DNA from: RGIG4079 sp045576735
GTDB taxonomy: Bacteria; Bacteroidota; Bacteroidia; Bacteroidales; Muribaculaceae
Length of the DNA: 64,000 nucleotides
Direction of reading: 5' to 3'
Assembly (NCBI GenBank): GCA_045576735.1
Contig: JAZNGZ010000062.1
Coordinates: 27,306 to 91,305 of the forward strand
Below, in pieces: positions 45,825 to 54,448 of this stretch; the stretch's first letter is position 1, and every line of letters begins with the position of its first letter. Under the pieces are notes generated by a model. The model ran no database searches and had not been told where the DNA came from. It saw only the letters and a program-made list of their open reading frames with translations. Position numbers and translations under genes: made by a program.

Positions 45825-47555
45825 TTATTTTGACACTTTTTTATGAATAGACTTAACTTTTTTATGTGAAATTTTCCACACAACAGCATTATTAGGAGTT
45901 ATAAATGTTTCAAATGGAGACTCTGATGAGATAATTTTAGTCGATTTTGTCTCTGAAAGTAATTCTGCAGCTTCGCACTCTCCTTCGGGTATATTTAGCA
46001 AATTAAACGCATGTTGTGGAATGTTAATTTTTAAATCACATGAATTTGCTCTAAAGTTCACTGCAATTATTAATGTCTCATCTTCATAGTGGCGAATAAA
46101 TGCATAATGATCATTAGGATTTAAAGAGACATTATTATAATTTACATACATTAAGTCAAAGAAAGAACCATTAGAAATGGCTTTTTCTTTGTTGCACATT
46201 GTTAATATCTTAGTATATGTGTTTCGCAACCATTTTTCGCCTTCAGATAAAAGTTCTTCATTGCACAAGCCATTATTGTACCAACGTCGCAATGTTGGGA
46301 TGCTCCAATAATCGAAAATTGTTGTACGTCCGTCGCTTCCGCTATATCCTTCAGCATCAGCCGCTTGTTCGCCTAATTCTTGACCAGCATATATCATCAT
46401 AGAACCCGTGTTAATCATTGCACTTACAATTAATGAAGGAACTACAATTGTTGCATCTCCTGCAAATTGTTTTGATGCGAAACGCTGTTCATCATGGTTT
46501 TCCAAGAAATTAAGCATATTGCTATTAATTCCTTCTACAGTTTGCCAACAATTTGTAATTTGAGCTGCTGAATAATTTGAGCATTGTATAGAACGTAAAG
46601 TATCATATAACGTAACTTTATCATATAGATAGTCAAAACCACCTATATTAATAAAATCACGATATAGATTTGTTTCGTATATCTCTGCAATAAAAATAAT
46701 TTCAGGATAGGTTTCTTTTACATTTGAAATCGCCCATTTCCAAAATTCTAATGGAACCATGTGTACCATATCGCACCGGAATCCATCTACACCTTTTGAT
46801 GCCCAATAGCGAAGTATGTGGAGCATTTTAAACCATGTATCAGGTATAGGATCAAAATGACGAGAGCCGTCGCCATAATCCACCCCATAATTTAATTTAA
46901 TTGTATCATACCAGTCAAATTCACCTGGAAAGGCTGTAAAACAGTCATTTCCTGATGCTTTTGCAGGGAATTCATTATATGCTCCGTCTCCTGTTCCCAA
47001 ATTTACATTTGGTGCAAATTGTTGCCGAGGTATATAGTAAAAATTATTGCTATGTTTAAAAAAGTATGTGTTATCATCTCCTGCTCCCAAATCATCAATA
47101 CCAACGGGCTTTGCATCGGAGTGATATTGACGAGCTACATGGTTTGGGACAAAATCAATAATAACCTTCATCCCTGCCCGATGCGTACGTTTTACTAATT
47201 TTTCAAACTCGTCAATACGTTTAGGCACATTTACCGCAATATCTGGGTCTACATCATAGTAGTCTTTAATGGCATATGGTGAACCGGCATTGCCTTTGAT
47301 TACATAAGGATTGTCGTTTGGAATACCATATTTTGTATAATCAGTTTTATGGGCATGTTCAATAATGCCAGTGTACCACACATGAGTTATACCTAAATTC
47401 TTGATAGACTTTAATACCTGTGGAGTAAAATAATTCATTTTACCCACACCGTTTTGTTCTATTGTACCATTTGATATGCAATTATCTATTTTATTACCAA
47501 ATAATCTTGGTATAACTTGATAAATGATTGGTTTAATTTTTGTTGATTTATCCAT
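45825..47555 (-). CDS. Intracellular alpha-amylase family (GH13) glycoside hydrolase
   Basis: 576 residues without signal peptide, so cytoplasmic. The four GH13 regions are complete: DFVPNHV (134-140), GFRCDMVH with nucleophile Asp262, IAEIYE with acid/base Glu291, and ENHDEQR with Asp355. The C-terminal beta domain follows (HYEDETLIIAVNFRA). The substrate is an alpha-glucan such as glycogen or maltodextrin; exact specificity cannot be read. It overlaps the upstream patatin gene by eight bases. Confidence 0.9.
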   Translation of the reverse strand: MDKSTKIKPIIYQVIPRLFGNKIDNCISNGTIEQNGVGKMNYFTPQVLKSIKNLGITHVWYTGIIEHAHKTDYTKYGIPNDNPYVIKGNAGSPYAIKDYYDVDPDIAVNVPKRIDEFEKLVKRTHRAGMKVIIDFVPNHVARQYHSDAKPVGIDDLGAGDDNTYFFKHSNNFYYIPRQQFAPNVNLGTGDGAYNEFPAKASGNDCFTAFPGEFDWYDTIKLNYGVDYGDGSRHFDPIPDTWFKMLHILRYWASKGVDGFRCDMVHMVPLEFWKWAISNVKETYPEIIFIAEIYETNLYRDFINIGGFDYLYDKVTLYDTLRSIQCSNYSAAQITNCWQTVEGINSNMLNFLENHDEQRFASKQFAGDATIVVPSLIVSAMINTGSMMIYAGQELGEQAADAEGYSGSDGRTTIFDYWSIPTLRRWYNNGLCNEELLSEGEKWLRNTYTKILTMCNKEKAISNGSFFDLMYVNYNNVSLNPNDHYAFIRHYEDETLIIAVNFRANSCDLKINIPQHAFNLLNIPEGECEAAELLSETKSTKIISSESPFETFITPNNAVVWKISHKKVKSIHKKVSK

Positions 47556-48345
47556 ATAATATTTTATTAATCAAATCATAGTTTTTTGAAATAATTTCTT
47601 TTGTTATAATATAACCACTGCTATGAACTGAGTGCGTATCTTTTAGGTTGAATACATTGTGATTGGCAATATTTACGGTTTCAATAACTAAATCACATTT
47701 TTCCATGTCGCCATTGGCATTTGTTCTAGCCATTAAATCAAATGAGCGTTGAGCTACATCAATAATGGTGTGTTTCATCTTTGAATTAACCAATGGACTA
47801 CAATTAATGCCAATTACATATTCACATTTATCGCGTAAGGCCCATGCGGGCAAATTGTGCAACACACCTCCATCTACATAATAATGGCGACCTATTTTAA
47901 TCGGTTTGAAAACAATAGGAATACTACATGAAGCAATAATCCTTTCTGCTATTGACCCTGTGCTAAATGCAACAGGAATACCTTCGTCCAAATCGGTAGC
48001 ACATATTAATGAAGGTATAGGCAAATCCTCAATTCTTTCATATGAAATATGCTTTCTTAAGAAGCGTTTAAATTTATCTAACTTGAAAAATCCATTCTTG
48101 GGGACGCTTAATTCACATAAATCATTGAATTTAACGCCTTCGAAGATTTTAAGAATATTTTCAGTAGAGTATCCGGCTGCATATAATGTGCCAACAATAG
48201 AACCGGCGCTTACTCCTGCAATAACATCGGCCTTAATGCCAACTTCTTCAAGTGCTTTTAATGCACCAACATGAGCAAATCCACGAGCGCCACCACCACT
48301 TAAGGCAATGCCAATGCGATATTTTTTGTCAATACATGGTTCCAC
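47548..48345 (-). CDS. Patatin-like phospholipase
   Basis: 265 residues from a GTG at 48345. The patatin motifs are present: oxyanion loop SGGGARGFAH, nucleophile Ser46 in GVSAGS, and Asp in VDGGVLHN. The family hydrolyses acyl esters of phospholipids. No signal peptide. The frame is open to a TTG at 48375, but that codon forms the end of the -7 element of the promoter, so it cannot be the start. Co-transcribed with the GH13 gene. Confidence 0.85.
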   Translation of the reverse strand: MEPCIDKKYRIGIALSGGGARGFAHVGALKALEEVGIKADVIAGVSAGSIVGTLYAAGYSTENILKIFEGVKFNDLCELSVPKNGFFKLDKFKRFLRKHISYERIEDLPIPSLICATDLDEGIPVAFSTGSIAERIIASCSIPIVFKPIKIGRHYYVDGGVLHNLPAWALRDKCEYVIGINCSPLVNSKMKHTIIDVAQRSFDLMARTNANGDMEKCDLVIETVNIANHNVFNLKDTHSVHSSGYIITKEIISKNYDLINKILYG

Positions 48346-48372
48346 TATGTAATTAAAATCTATTTGACGATA

Positions 48373-48403
48373 CAAATTTAGCTTATTTTCCTCATTTTAT
48401 CAA
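48373..48403 (-). promoter_or_regulatory. Promoter of the patatin-GH13 pair
   Basis: On the minus strand: TTG at 48403-48401, 20 bases, TAAATTTG at 48380-48373, matching the -33/-7 consensus. It overlaps the TTG at 48375, excluding that as a start codon. Confidence 0.65.
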
Positions 48404-48475
48404 TATATCATAAATATAAAGTAAATAATTTGAAAATCCTTCATTAATCGAGATTATTTATCCAATATAATTTAC

Positions 48476-48483
48476 TAATTTTG
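48476..48483 (+). promoter_or_regulatory. -7 element (TAATTTTG) of valS
   Basis: Full TAnnTTTG match, 35 bases before the valS ATG. The region back to 48403 is shared with the divergent patatin promoter. Confidence 0.5.
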
Positions 48484-48518
48484 CAGTTTAGAAATAATTT
48501 AATAAAATATATAAAAAC

Positions 48519-51140
48519 ATGAATGATTTAGCCACTAAATACAACCCTGCTGAGGTTGAAGATAAATGGTATAGTTATTGGATGAAGCATGATTTGTTCA
48601 AATCAGTTCCAGATGAACGTGAGCCATACACAATTGTTATTCCCCCACCTAATGTGACTGGTGTATTACATATGGGGCATATGCTAAATAATACAATTCA
48701 AGATATTCTGATTCGTCGCGCTCGAATGGATGGCAAGAATGCTCTTTGGGTACCGGGTACAGACCATGCATCAATTGCAACCGAAGCAAAAGTAGTGGCA
48801 AAATTGGCATCGGAGGGGATAAAAAAGACCGATCTAACTCGCGATGAGTTCCTTAAGCATGCTTGGGATTGGACTCATAAACATGGTGGTATAATTCTAG
48901 AACAATTGAAAAAACTTGGAGCATCGTGTGATTGGAGCCGAACTGCATTCACAATGGATGAGCTAAGAAGTCAAAGTGTTATAAAGGTTTTTGTTGATTT
49001 ATATAACAAAGGACTTATATATCGTGGGGTAAGAATGGTAAATTGGGACCCTGCAGCACTTACCGCACTTTCTGATGAAGAAGTTATTTATAAGGAAGAA
49101 CACAGCAAATTGTATCATCTCCGTTATTATGTTGAAGGTGAAGATAAATATATCGTTGTTGCAACAACACGTCCTGAGACAATTCTTGGCGACACTGCAG
49201 TATGTGTTAATCCTAATGATGAGCGCTATCAATGGTTAAAGGGGAGAAAAGTAATAGTGCCATTGGTAAATCGTTCCGTTCCCATTATTATGGATGAATA
49301 TGTTGAAATGGAATTTGGTACAGGTTGTCTTAAAGTTACTCCGGCTCACGATGTAAATGACTATATGCTTGGAGAGAAATACAACCTTCCCACAATAGAT
49401 ATATTTAACGATAATGGCACTATTAGTGAAGCCGGGGGTATGTATATTGGGAAGGATCGTTTTGATGTAAGAAAAGAAATTATTGAGGATCTAGACAAAG
49501 CCGGACTCGTTGAAAAAATTGAAGACTATGATAATAAGGTTGGGTATTCCGAACGAACTAAAGTTGTAATTGAACCCAAACTATCTATGCAATGGTTCTT
49601 GAAGATGGATAAAATTACTATTCCAGCTTTAAATGCTGTAATGGATGATGATATTAAGTTTTATCCTCCTAAATTCAAGAATACATATCGTCACTGGATG
49701 ACAAATATAAAAGATTGGTGTATAAGTCGTCAACTATGGTGGGGACATAGAATCCCAGCTTATTTCCTTCCTGAAGGAGGTTATGTTGTCGCTGAAACAG
49801 ATGAGCAAGCTTTAGAACTTGCAAAAGAAAAAACTGGAAATAGTAGTTTAACTATTGAAGATTTACGTCGTGATGAAGATTGTCTTGACACTTGGTTTAG
49901 CTCATGGTTATGGCCCATTTCATTGTTTAATGGCATTCTCGACCCTAATAATGAAGAAATAAAATACTACTACCCCACTAGCGATTTAGTAACCGGTCCT
50001 GATATAATTTTCTTTTGGGTTGCACGAATGATTATCGCAGGATATGAATATATTAATGATAAACCATTTAATTCAGTATATTTTACTGGTATTGTTCGAG
50101 ACAAATTGGGAAGAAAAATGTCTAAATCATTAGGCAATTCTCCCGATCCGCTTGATTTGATTGCAACATATGGTGCTGATGGGGTTCGTATGGGTATGAT
50201 GTTAGCAGCTCCTGCAGGAAATGATATTCTATATGATGACAAATTATGTGAGCAAGGACGTAACTTCTGTAATAAAATTTGGAATGCATTTCGTCTTGTA
50301 AAGGGTTGGGAAATAGCAGATATTGAACAACCTGAATATGCTAAACGTGCCACTGCGTGGTTTGATGAAAAACTTAGTGCGACATTGGCTGAAGTAAAAG
50401 ATTTGTTCTCAAAATTCCGTTTGTCAGAAGCTTTAATGGAAGTATATAAACTTTTCTGGGATGAATTCTCATCATGGTATTTGGAAATGGTAAAACCGGC
50501 ATACGGTAAGCCAATCGATTCAATAACATATAAAGCTACCTTAAGTTACTTTGATTCATTATTGCGTTTGTTACATCCATTTATGCCATTTATTACAGAA
50601 GAACTATGGCAACATTTAGATGAACGCAAGGAGGGGGAATCAATAATGACTGCTCTTATTCCATCTCCTAAAGCTACTGATGCTATGGTTTTAGAGTCAA
50701 TGGAAAAGGCTAAAGAGGTAATTATTGGTGTTCGCAGTGTAAGAGCTTCTAAAAATATTGCGATTAAAGAAACACTAACATTGAATGTTTTGGGAGATTA
50801 TCCCATTAATGAATCATCAATAATTATTAAACTCGCTAACCTTGATTCAATTAATGTTGTGTCGGAAAAAGATGCTACAGCTGCTTCATTTATGGTTGGA
50901 ACAACTGAATTTAATGTTCCATTAGCTAATAATATTGACATTGAGGCTGAACTAGAAAAGTTAAATAAAGATTTAGAATACCAATTGGGCTTCCTTGCTT
51001 CAGTACAAAAGAAACTTAGCAATGAACGCTTTGTCAATAATGCCCCTGCTGCTGTAGTTGAAGGTGAACGAAAAAAATTAGCAGATGCCGAATCAAAAAT
51101 AGCCACAATTAAAGAAACTATTGCAGCGCTAAGCAAGTAA
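48519..51140 (+). CDS. valS: Valyl-tRNA synthetase
   Basis: Class I synthetase for valine, 873 residues. HIGH-type motif is PNVTGVLHMGHML, the editing (CP1) domain contains TTRPETILGDTAV, and the KMSKS motif is GRKMSKSLGNSPDP. WVPGTDHASIATE and the C-terminal coiled coil (LEKLNKDLEYQLGFLASVQK) are typical for ValRS. Monocistronic; ends at a bidirectional terminator. Confidence 0.97.
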   Translation: MNDLATKYNPAEVEDKWYSYWMKHDLFKSVPDEREPYTIVIPPPNVTGVLHMGHMLNNTIQDILIRRARMDGKNALWVPGTDHASIATEAKVVAKLASEGIKKTDLTRDEFLKHAWDWTHKHGGIILEQLKKLGASCDWSRTAFTMDELRSQSVIKVFVDLYNKGLIYRGVRMVNWDPAALTALSDEEVIYKEEHSKLYHLRYYVEGEDKYIVVATTRPETILGDTAVCVNPNDERYQWLKGRKVIVPLVNRSVPIIMDEYVEMEFGTGCLKVTPAHDVNDYMLGEKYNLPTIDIFNDNGTISEAGGMYIGKDRFDVRKEIIEDLDKAGLVEKIEDYDNKVGYSERTKVVIEPKLSMQWFLKMDKITIPALNAVMDDDIKFYPPKFKNTYRHWMTNIKDWCISRQLWWGHRIPAYFLPEGGYVVAETDEQALELAKEKTGNSSLTIEDLRRDEDCLDTWFSSWLWPISLFNGILDPNNEEIKYYYPTSDLVTGPDIIFFWVARMIIAGYEYINDKPFNSVYFTGIVRDKLGRKMSKSLGNSPDPLDLIATYGADGVRMGMMLAAPAGNDILYDDKLCEQGRNFCNKIWNAFRLVKGWEIADIEQPEYAKRATAWFDEKLSATLAEVKDLFSKFRLSEALMEVYKLFWDEFSSWYLEMVKPAYGKPIDSITYKATLSYFDSLLRLLHPFMPFITEELWQHLDERKEGESIMTALIPSPKATDAMVLESMEKAKEVIIGVRSVRASKNIAIKETLTLNVLGDYPINESSIIIKLANLDSINVVSEKDATAASFMVGTTEFNVPLANNIDIEAELEKLNKDLEYQLGFLASVQKKLSNERFVNNAPAAVVEGERKKLADAESKIATIKETIAALSK

Positions 51141-51154
51141 CAATATTACTATAT

Positions 51155-51198
51155 AAAAATAATAGCAAGTGAATAATATCTCACTTGCTATTATTTTT
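51155..51198. terminator. Bidirectional terminator between valS and the TonB receptor gene
   Basis: A perfect 18-bp stem (AAAAATAATAGCAAGTGA with its complement) around an 8-base loop, flanked by A-run on the left and T-run on the right, so it works for both convergent genes. Confidence 0.9.
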
Positions 51199-51211
51199 AT
51201 TGTATCAACTC

Positions 51212-53632
51212 CTAGAAATCTATAGAAAGTCTTACATTAAATTGTCTTTGGGTAAGATAGTTAGGTACTGCATATTGTAGATTATTAACGTCTGTAACCC
51301 AATAATAACTACTAACATTTGATATGTCAAGAAGGTTAAATACATCAAATCCTAACCATATACTTTTAATATGACGAGCAAACCCCGAGCGAGTCTCACC
51401 TTCTTTTATTGGGGATAACAGAGCATATGATAAACCAACGTCTACGCGTTTATATGCAGGTGCTCTGAAATAGCCTTGGTCACGAGTACATCTTGGTGCA
51501 GTAGTAGGTAATCCATCAGAGAAAATACCACGTAAACTAAATTTCAATTTGGGAAATTTAGGGAAGTAGTCGGTAAAAAATAACGCAAAACTATATCTTT
51601 GATCTGTTGGTCGTGGCACATTTACACCATTGAGTTCCTCTTGGGTTTTCATTAAGGAGAAACTAACCCAAGAATCTGTGCCGGGAACAAATTGACCAAA
51701 TAATTTGCAATCAATACCAGCAGTATAACCTTTTGAACCATTGACACCCGAATAGGTAATTTTGAGATTATCTATTTCATATGGGATAAGATTGTTTAAC
51801 AGCTTATAATATGCCTCGGCACTAAATTTAAATGGTCGATCAAATGCACGGAATGTGTAATCACTCCCTAAGATAAATTGATAACTCATCTGAGACTTAA
51901 TCTCATTATTTAATTTGATAGTATAATTTCCTTGATCATCAATAACAGGTTGTCGATATTCTTTATAAAAAGGAGACTGATAATATAATCCGGTTGCAAA
52001 TCTAAAAGCCCAACGAGGGTGGGCATCAGGCACAAAGCCAACGCTTGCTCTAGGACTAACTAAGAATTCCTTGTTAAAATCCCAATACGACATCCTTACC
52101 CCTCCATTAATAGATATAAAACCATAATTTGATGCAATTTTATATGTATCTTGGGCGTAGAAAGCAATTCTATTTGTTGAGATGTCGTGATTGGAAGTTA
52201 AGTTATAAATCATATTTACAGAATTTCCATTATTAGGCAATGAATATCCTGCAGAGTCTCTTAATTCCCATTCTCTTGTTCTATCAAGTATATTTTCACG
52301 ATTATATGTAAAACCATAACTGATATTATGATGATTTATACCACTATTTCCTTTCAATGCTAACGAAAATACCGATGCTTTTAATCGGTTTCTTGAGTGT
52401 TCATGATAGCGTCCGACTCCTAATTCACCACCAACTGCATTACCGGCGCTACCACCTGTTGTTCCGGCTTGATCGAGCCAATATTCGCCTGAAATATCAT
52501 ATGATACTAATTCATTAGTTAGATAGCCCGATGCGATTAATGCAAAATTAGTTGATTTTGATGGTGTGTAGTTTAATGATAAAGCCCCAAAATATGTTTC
52601 AAACTTATCCTTTTCTTGTCCGTCAAAGTATACTTTAAATTGTTTTGCATCAGTTGAAGTTCCAAAATTAGTAGTTCTATTTACTGGTTTAAAATTATAG
52701 TTATTTATAGCTATATTCCCCAAGAAATTAACTTTAAATTTTGAGTTTAACTTATATGTCAAATTTGTTTGGTAATCAAAATATTTAGGATCGTATTCAC
52801 CTTTAGTTTCCATGGAACTCAATAAAGAAGAGTTACTCTTATATCTAAAGCCATGAATTTGTGAGAAATTCTTTGAGTTATGACCTAAAGAGAAACTTCC
52901 TCCCATTAAACTTAATGATAAAGCACCTTCAAAAGCTTGAGGTTCCCTATATGTAATATCTAAAACTGATGACATTTTGTCGCCATATTCGGCAGCAAAT
53001 CCGCCTGTTGAAAAATTAATTTCACCTACCAAGTCGGGGTTAATAATGCTCAACCCTTCTTGTTGTCCTGAGCTAATAAGCTGAGGACGATAAACTTCAA
53101 TGCCATTGATATATACACTATTTTCATCATAAGTTCCCCCTCGCACCGAATATTGAGATGACATCTCATTAGATGAATTTACTCCAGCCATTGTCGTTAG
53201 AACCGCTTCAACACTACCACCCGATACGTCGGGAGAGAATTTACTCTTAGAAATATCTATTTTTTGCATTGCATTAGTTTGCTTGCGATATTCAGTCACT
53301 TGTACCTCTTCCAAGTTATGAGTTTCTGTGTATAACCTCATATTTAATGTTATATCACCTTTGGGGTTAACCAATTGACGACTCTCCTCTTTAAAACCAA
53401 TGCAGCTAAAAATGATTTTTATTGTATCTTGTTCGGTAAATGTTATCGAATAGTCTCCATTTAAATCTGTTGTAGAACCTACTGCAGTTCCAGCTATGCG
53501 AACAGAGGCAAACTCTATTGGTTGATTTTCCTCATCTGAAATTTTGCCATGGATAGTAACACTCGCATTTACAAAATGCGCAATAAAGATAAATATAAAA
53601 AAATATATATATCTTGAAGATAAGTATTTCAT
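51212..53632 (-). CDS. TonB-dependent receptor with N-terminal carboxypeptidase-regulatory-like domain
   Basis: 806 residues: signal peptide (1-23), a CarboxypepD_reg-like beta domain (VTIHGKISDEENQPIEFASV, about 25-105), plug domain (SVEAVLTTMAGVNSSNE, QYSVRGGTYDENSVYINGI) and a 22-strand barrel ending RQFNVRLSIDF. There is no SusD-type partner next to it, so the substrate is unknown. Its 5' region contains a 17-nt palindrome. It is divergent from the polysaccharide locus. Confidence 0.93.
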   Translation of the reverse strand: MKYLSSRYIYFFIFIFIAHFVNASVTIHGKISDEENQPIEFASVRIAGTAVGSTTDLNGDYSITFTEQDTIKIIFSCIGFKEESRQLVNPKGDITLNMRLYTETHNLEEVQVTEYRKQTNAMQKIDISKSKFSPDVSGGSVEAVLTTMAGVNSSNEMSSQYSVRGGTYDENSVYINGIEVYRPQLISSGQQEGLSIINPDLVGEINFSTGGFAAEYGDKMSSVLDITYREPQAFEGALSLSLMGGSFSLGHNSKNFSQIHGFRYKSNSSLLSSMETKGEYDPKYFDYQTNLTYKLNSKFKVNFLGNIAINNYNFKPVNRTTNFGTSTDAKQFKVYFDGQEKDKFETYFGALSLNYTPSKSTNFALIASGYLTNELVSYDISGEYWLDQAGTTGGSAGNAVGGELGVGRYHEHSRNRLKASVFSLALKGNSGINHHNISYGFTYNRENILDRTREWELRDSAGYSLPNNGNSVNMIYNLTSNHDISTNRIAFYAQDTYKIASNYGFISINGGVRMSYWDFNKEFLVSPRASVGFVPDAHPRWAFRFATGLYYQSPFYKEYRQPVIDDQGNYTIKLNNEIKSQMSYQFILGSDYTFRAFDRPFKFSAEAYYKLLNNLIPYEIDNLKITYSGVNGSKGYTAGIDCKLFGQFVPGTDSWVSFSLMKTQEELNGVNVPRPTDQRYSFALFFTDYFPKFPKLKFSLRGIFSDGLPTTAPRCTRDQGYFRAPAYKRVDVGLSYALLSPIKEGETRSGFARHIKSIWLGFDVFNLLDISNVSSYYWVTDVNNLQYAVPNYLTQRQFNVRLSIDF

Positions 53633-53693
53633 GAGTTTTAATTTGTAATATTTATTTATAACGTAAAATTCGCGATTTAATTATATGGTTTTG

Positions 53694-53710
53694 ACTAAAT
53701 AATATTTAGT
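53694..53710. repeat. 17-nt palindrome upstream of the TonB receptor gene
   Basis: ACTAAATAATATTTAGT, eight-base arms with a single central base, 62 bases upstream of the receptor start. It may be an operator; AT-rich palindromes of this size also arise by chance. Confidence 0.3.
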
Positions 53711-53785
53711 GATAGCAATGATAAAAAGATATTGACATTTTTCTAGAAAATCCTTTTTAGAGATTCAAAATTAGAAAAAAATAGC

Positions 53786-53793
53786 TATATTTG
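53786..53793 (+). promoter_or_regulatory. -7 element (TATATTTG) of the surface-polysaccharide locus
   Basis: Full TAnnTTTG match. If used, the transcript has a leader of about 130 bases before the upxY-like gene. No clear -33 TTTG. No flanking inverted repeats that would suggest an invertible promoter. Confidence 0.5.
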
Positions 53794-53823
53794 TAGTGTA
53801 TTTTATGCATTTATACTATCAAA

Positions 53824-53928
53824 ATGCTATATAATATAAAATTTGCTCTTCACCCGGATGGGGAGGATAATTTTAATCTATTGATTATCATTGAATTATA
53901 CTCAATGGTGTCCCCAAGTATTGCATAA
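53824..53928 (+). CDS. Possible 34-codon leader ORF before the upxY-like gene
   Basis: ATG at 53824 opens a short frame (MLYNIKFALHPDGEDNF...) ending in TAA at 53926-53928, one base before the upxY-like ATG at 53930. No family recognised. Its position immediately upstream and in a different frame would allow translational coupling or leader-peptide control; it could also be a chance frame. Confidence 0.25.
   Translation: MLYNIKFALHPDGEDNFNLLIIIELYSMVSPSIA
53859..53916 (+). promoter_or_regulatory. Potential structured RNA leader of the polysaccharide locus
   Basis: An outer helix can form between TGGGGA (53859-53864) and TCCCCA (53911-53916), enclosing a hairpin TATCATTGA/TCAATGGTG (53886-53894 with 53902-53910, two G-U pairs, loop of seven). 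A competing local hairpin CCC-GGAT-GGG uses 53853-53862. There is no U tract, so it is not a plain terminator; it could be a recognition or pausing element for the NusG-like protein. Confidence 0.35.
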
Positions 53929-53929
53929 A

Positions 53930-54448
53930 ATGAAGCAATGGTTTGCCATTAGAGTTACGTATAATCGCGAAATGAAGGTGAAACGAGAACTTGATTCACT
54001 TCATATCGAAAACTTTCTCCCAATGACTCAGAGAGTAGTTGTGAGAGGAGAGAGAAAGATTAAGGAACTAGTTCCGGCTATTCACAATTTAATTTTTGTG
54101 AATATTAAAGCATCTGATCTTAAAGATTATAAAGCCACAACAAGTTTGCCAATTAGATATATAATGAATCGCGAAACTCGCGAGCCAATTGTAATCCCTG
54201 AAAGACAGATGCAAAATTTTATTGCTGTAGCAGGTAATATATCCGAACAGGTGGTTTATCTAGAGCCTAATATATCTAATTTTAAAAAGGGTGATAAGGT
54301 AAAAATTACCGGAGGGGTATTTGAAGGTGCTGAAGGTTATTTCATGAGAATAAAAGGTGATAGAAGAGTCGTTGTTTGTATCAATGGAATTGCTGCAGTA
54401 GCAACCGCCTTTATTCATCCATCTTTAGTAACTAAAATAGATGACTAA
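53930..54448 (+). CDS. NusG-like transcription antiterminator of UpxY type
   Basis: 172 residues from the ATG at 53930, opening MKQWFAIRVTYNREMKVKRE, the NusG N-terminal domain start. It continues with NFLPMTQRVVVRGERKIKE and the loop PAIHNLIFVNI. The C-terminal KOW domain is FKKGDKVKITGGVFEGAEGY. Specialised NusG paralogues of Bacteroides (UpxY) sit first in capsular polysaccharide operons and prevent early termination there. Its position before acyl- and glycosyltransferases fits. Usual upxZ partner is absent. The earlier TTG (53891) is rejected because it adds a non-matching tail. Confidence 0.87.
   Translation: MKQWFAIRVTYNREMKVKRELDSLHIENFLPMTQRVVVRGERKIKELVPAIHNLIFVNIKASDLKDYKATTSLPIRYIMNRETREPIVIPERQMQNFIAVAGNISEQVVYLEPNISNFKKGDKVKITGGVFEGAEGYFMRIKGDRRVVVCINGIAAVATAFIHPSLVTKIDD

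Noticed and set aside
53633..53929. Invertible promoter of the Bacteroides capsule type
   Set aside because: No pair of inverted repeats flanks the promoter; only a single compact palindrome is present, far from the -7 element.
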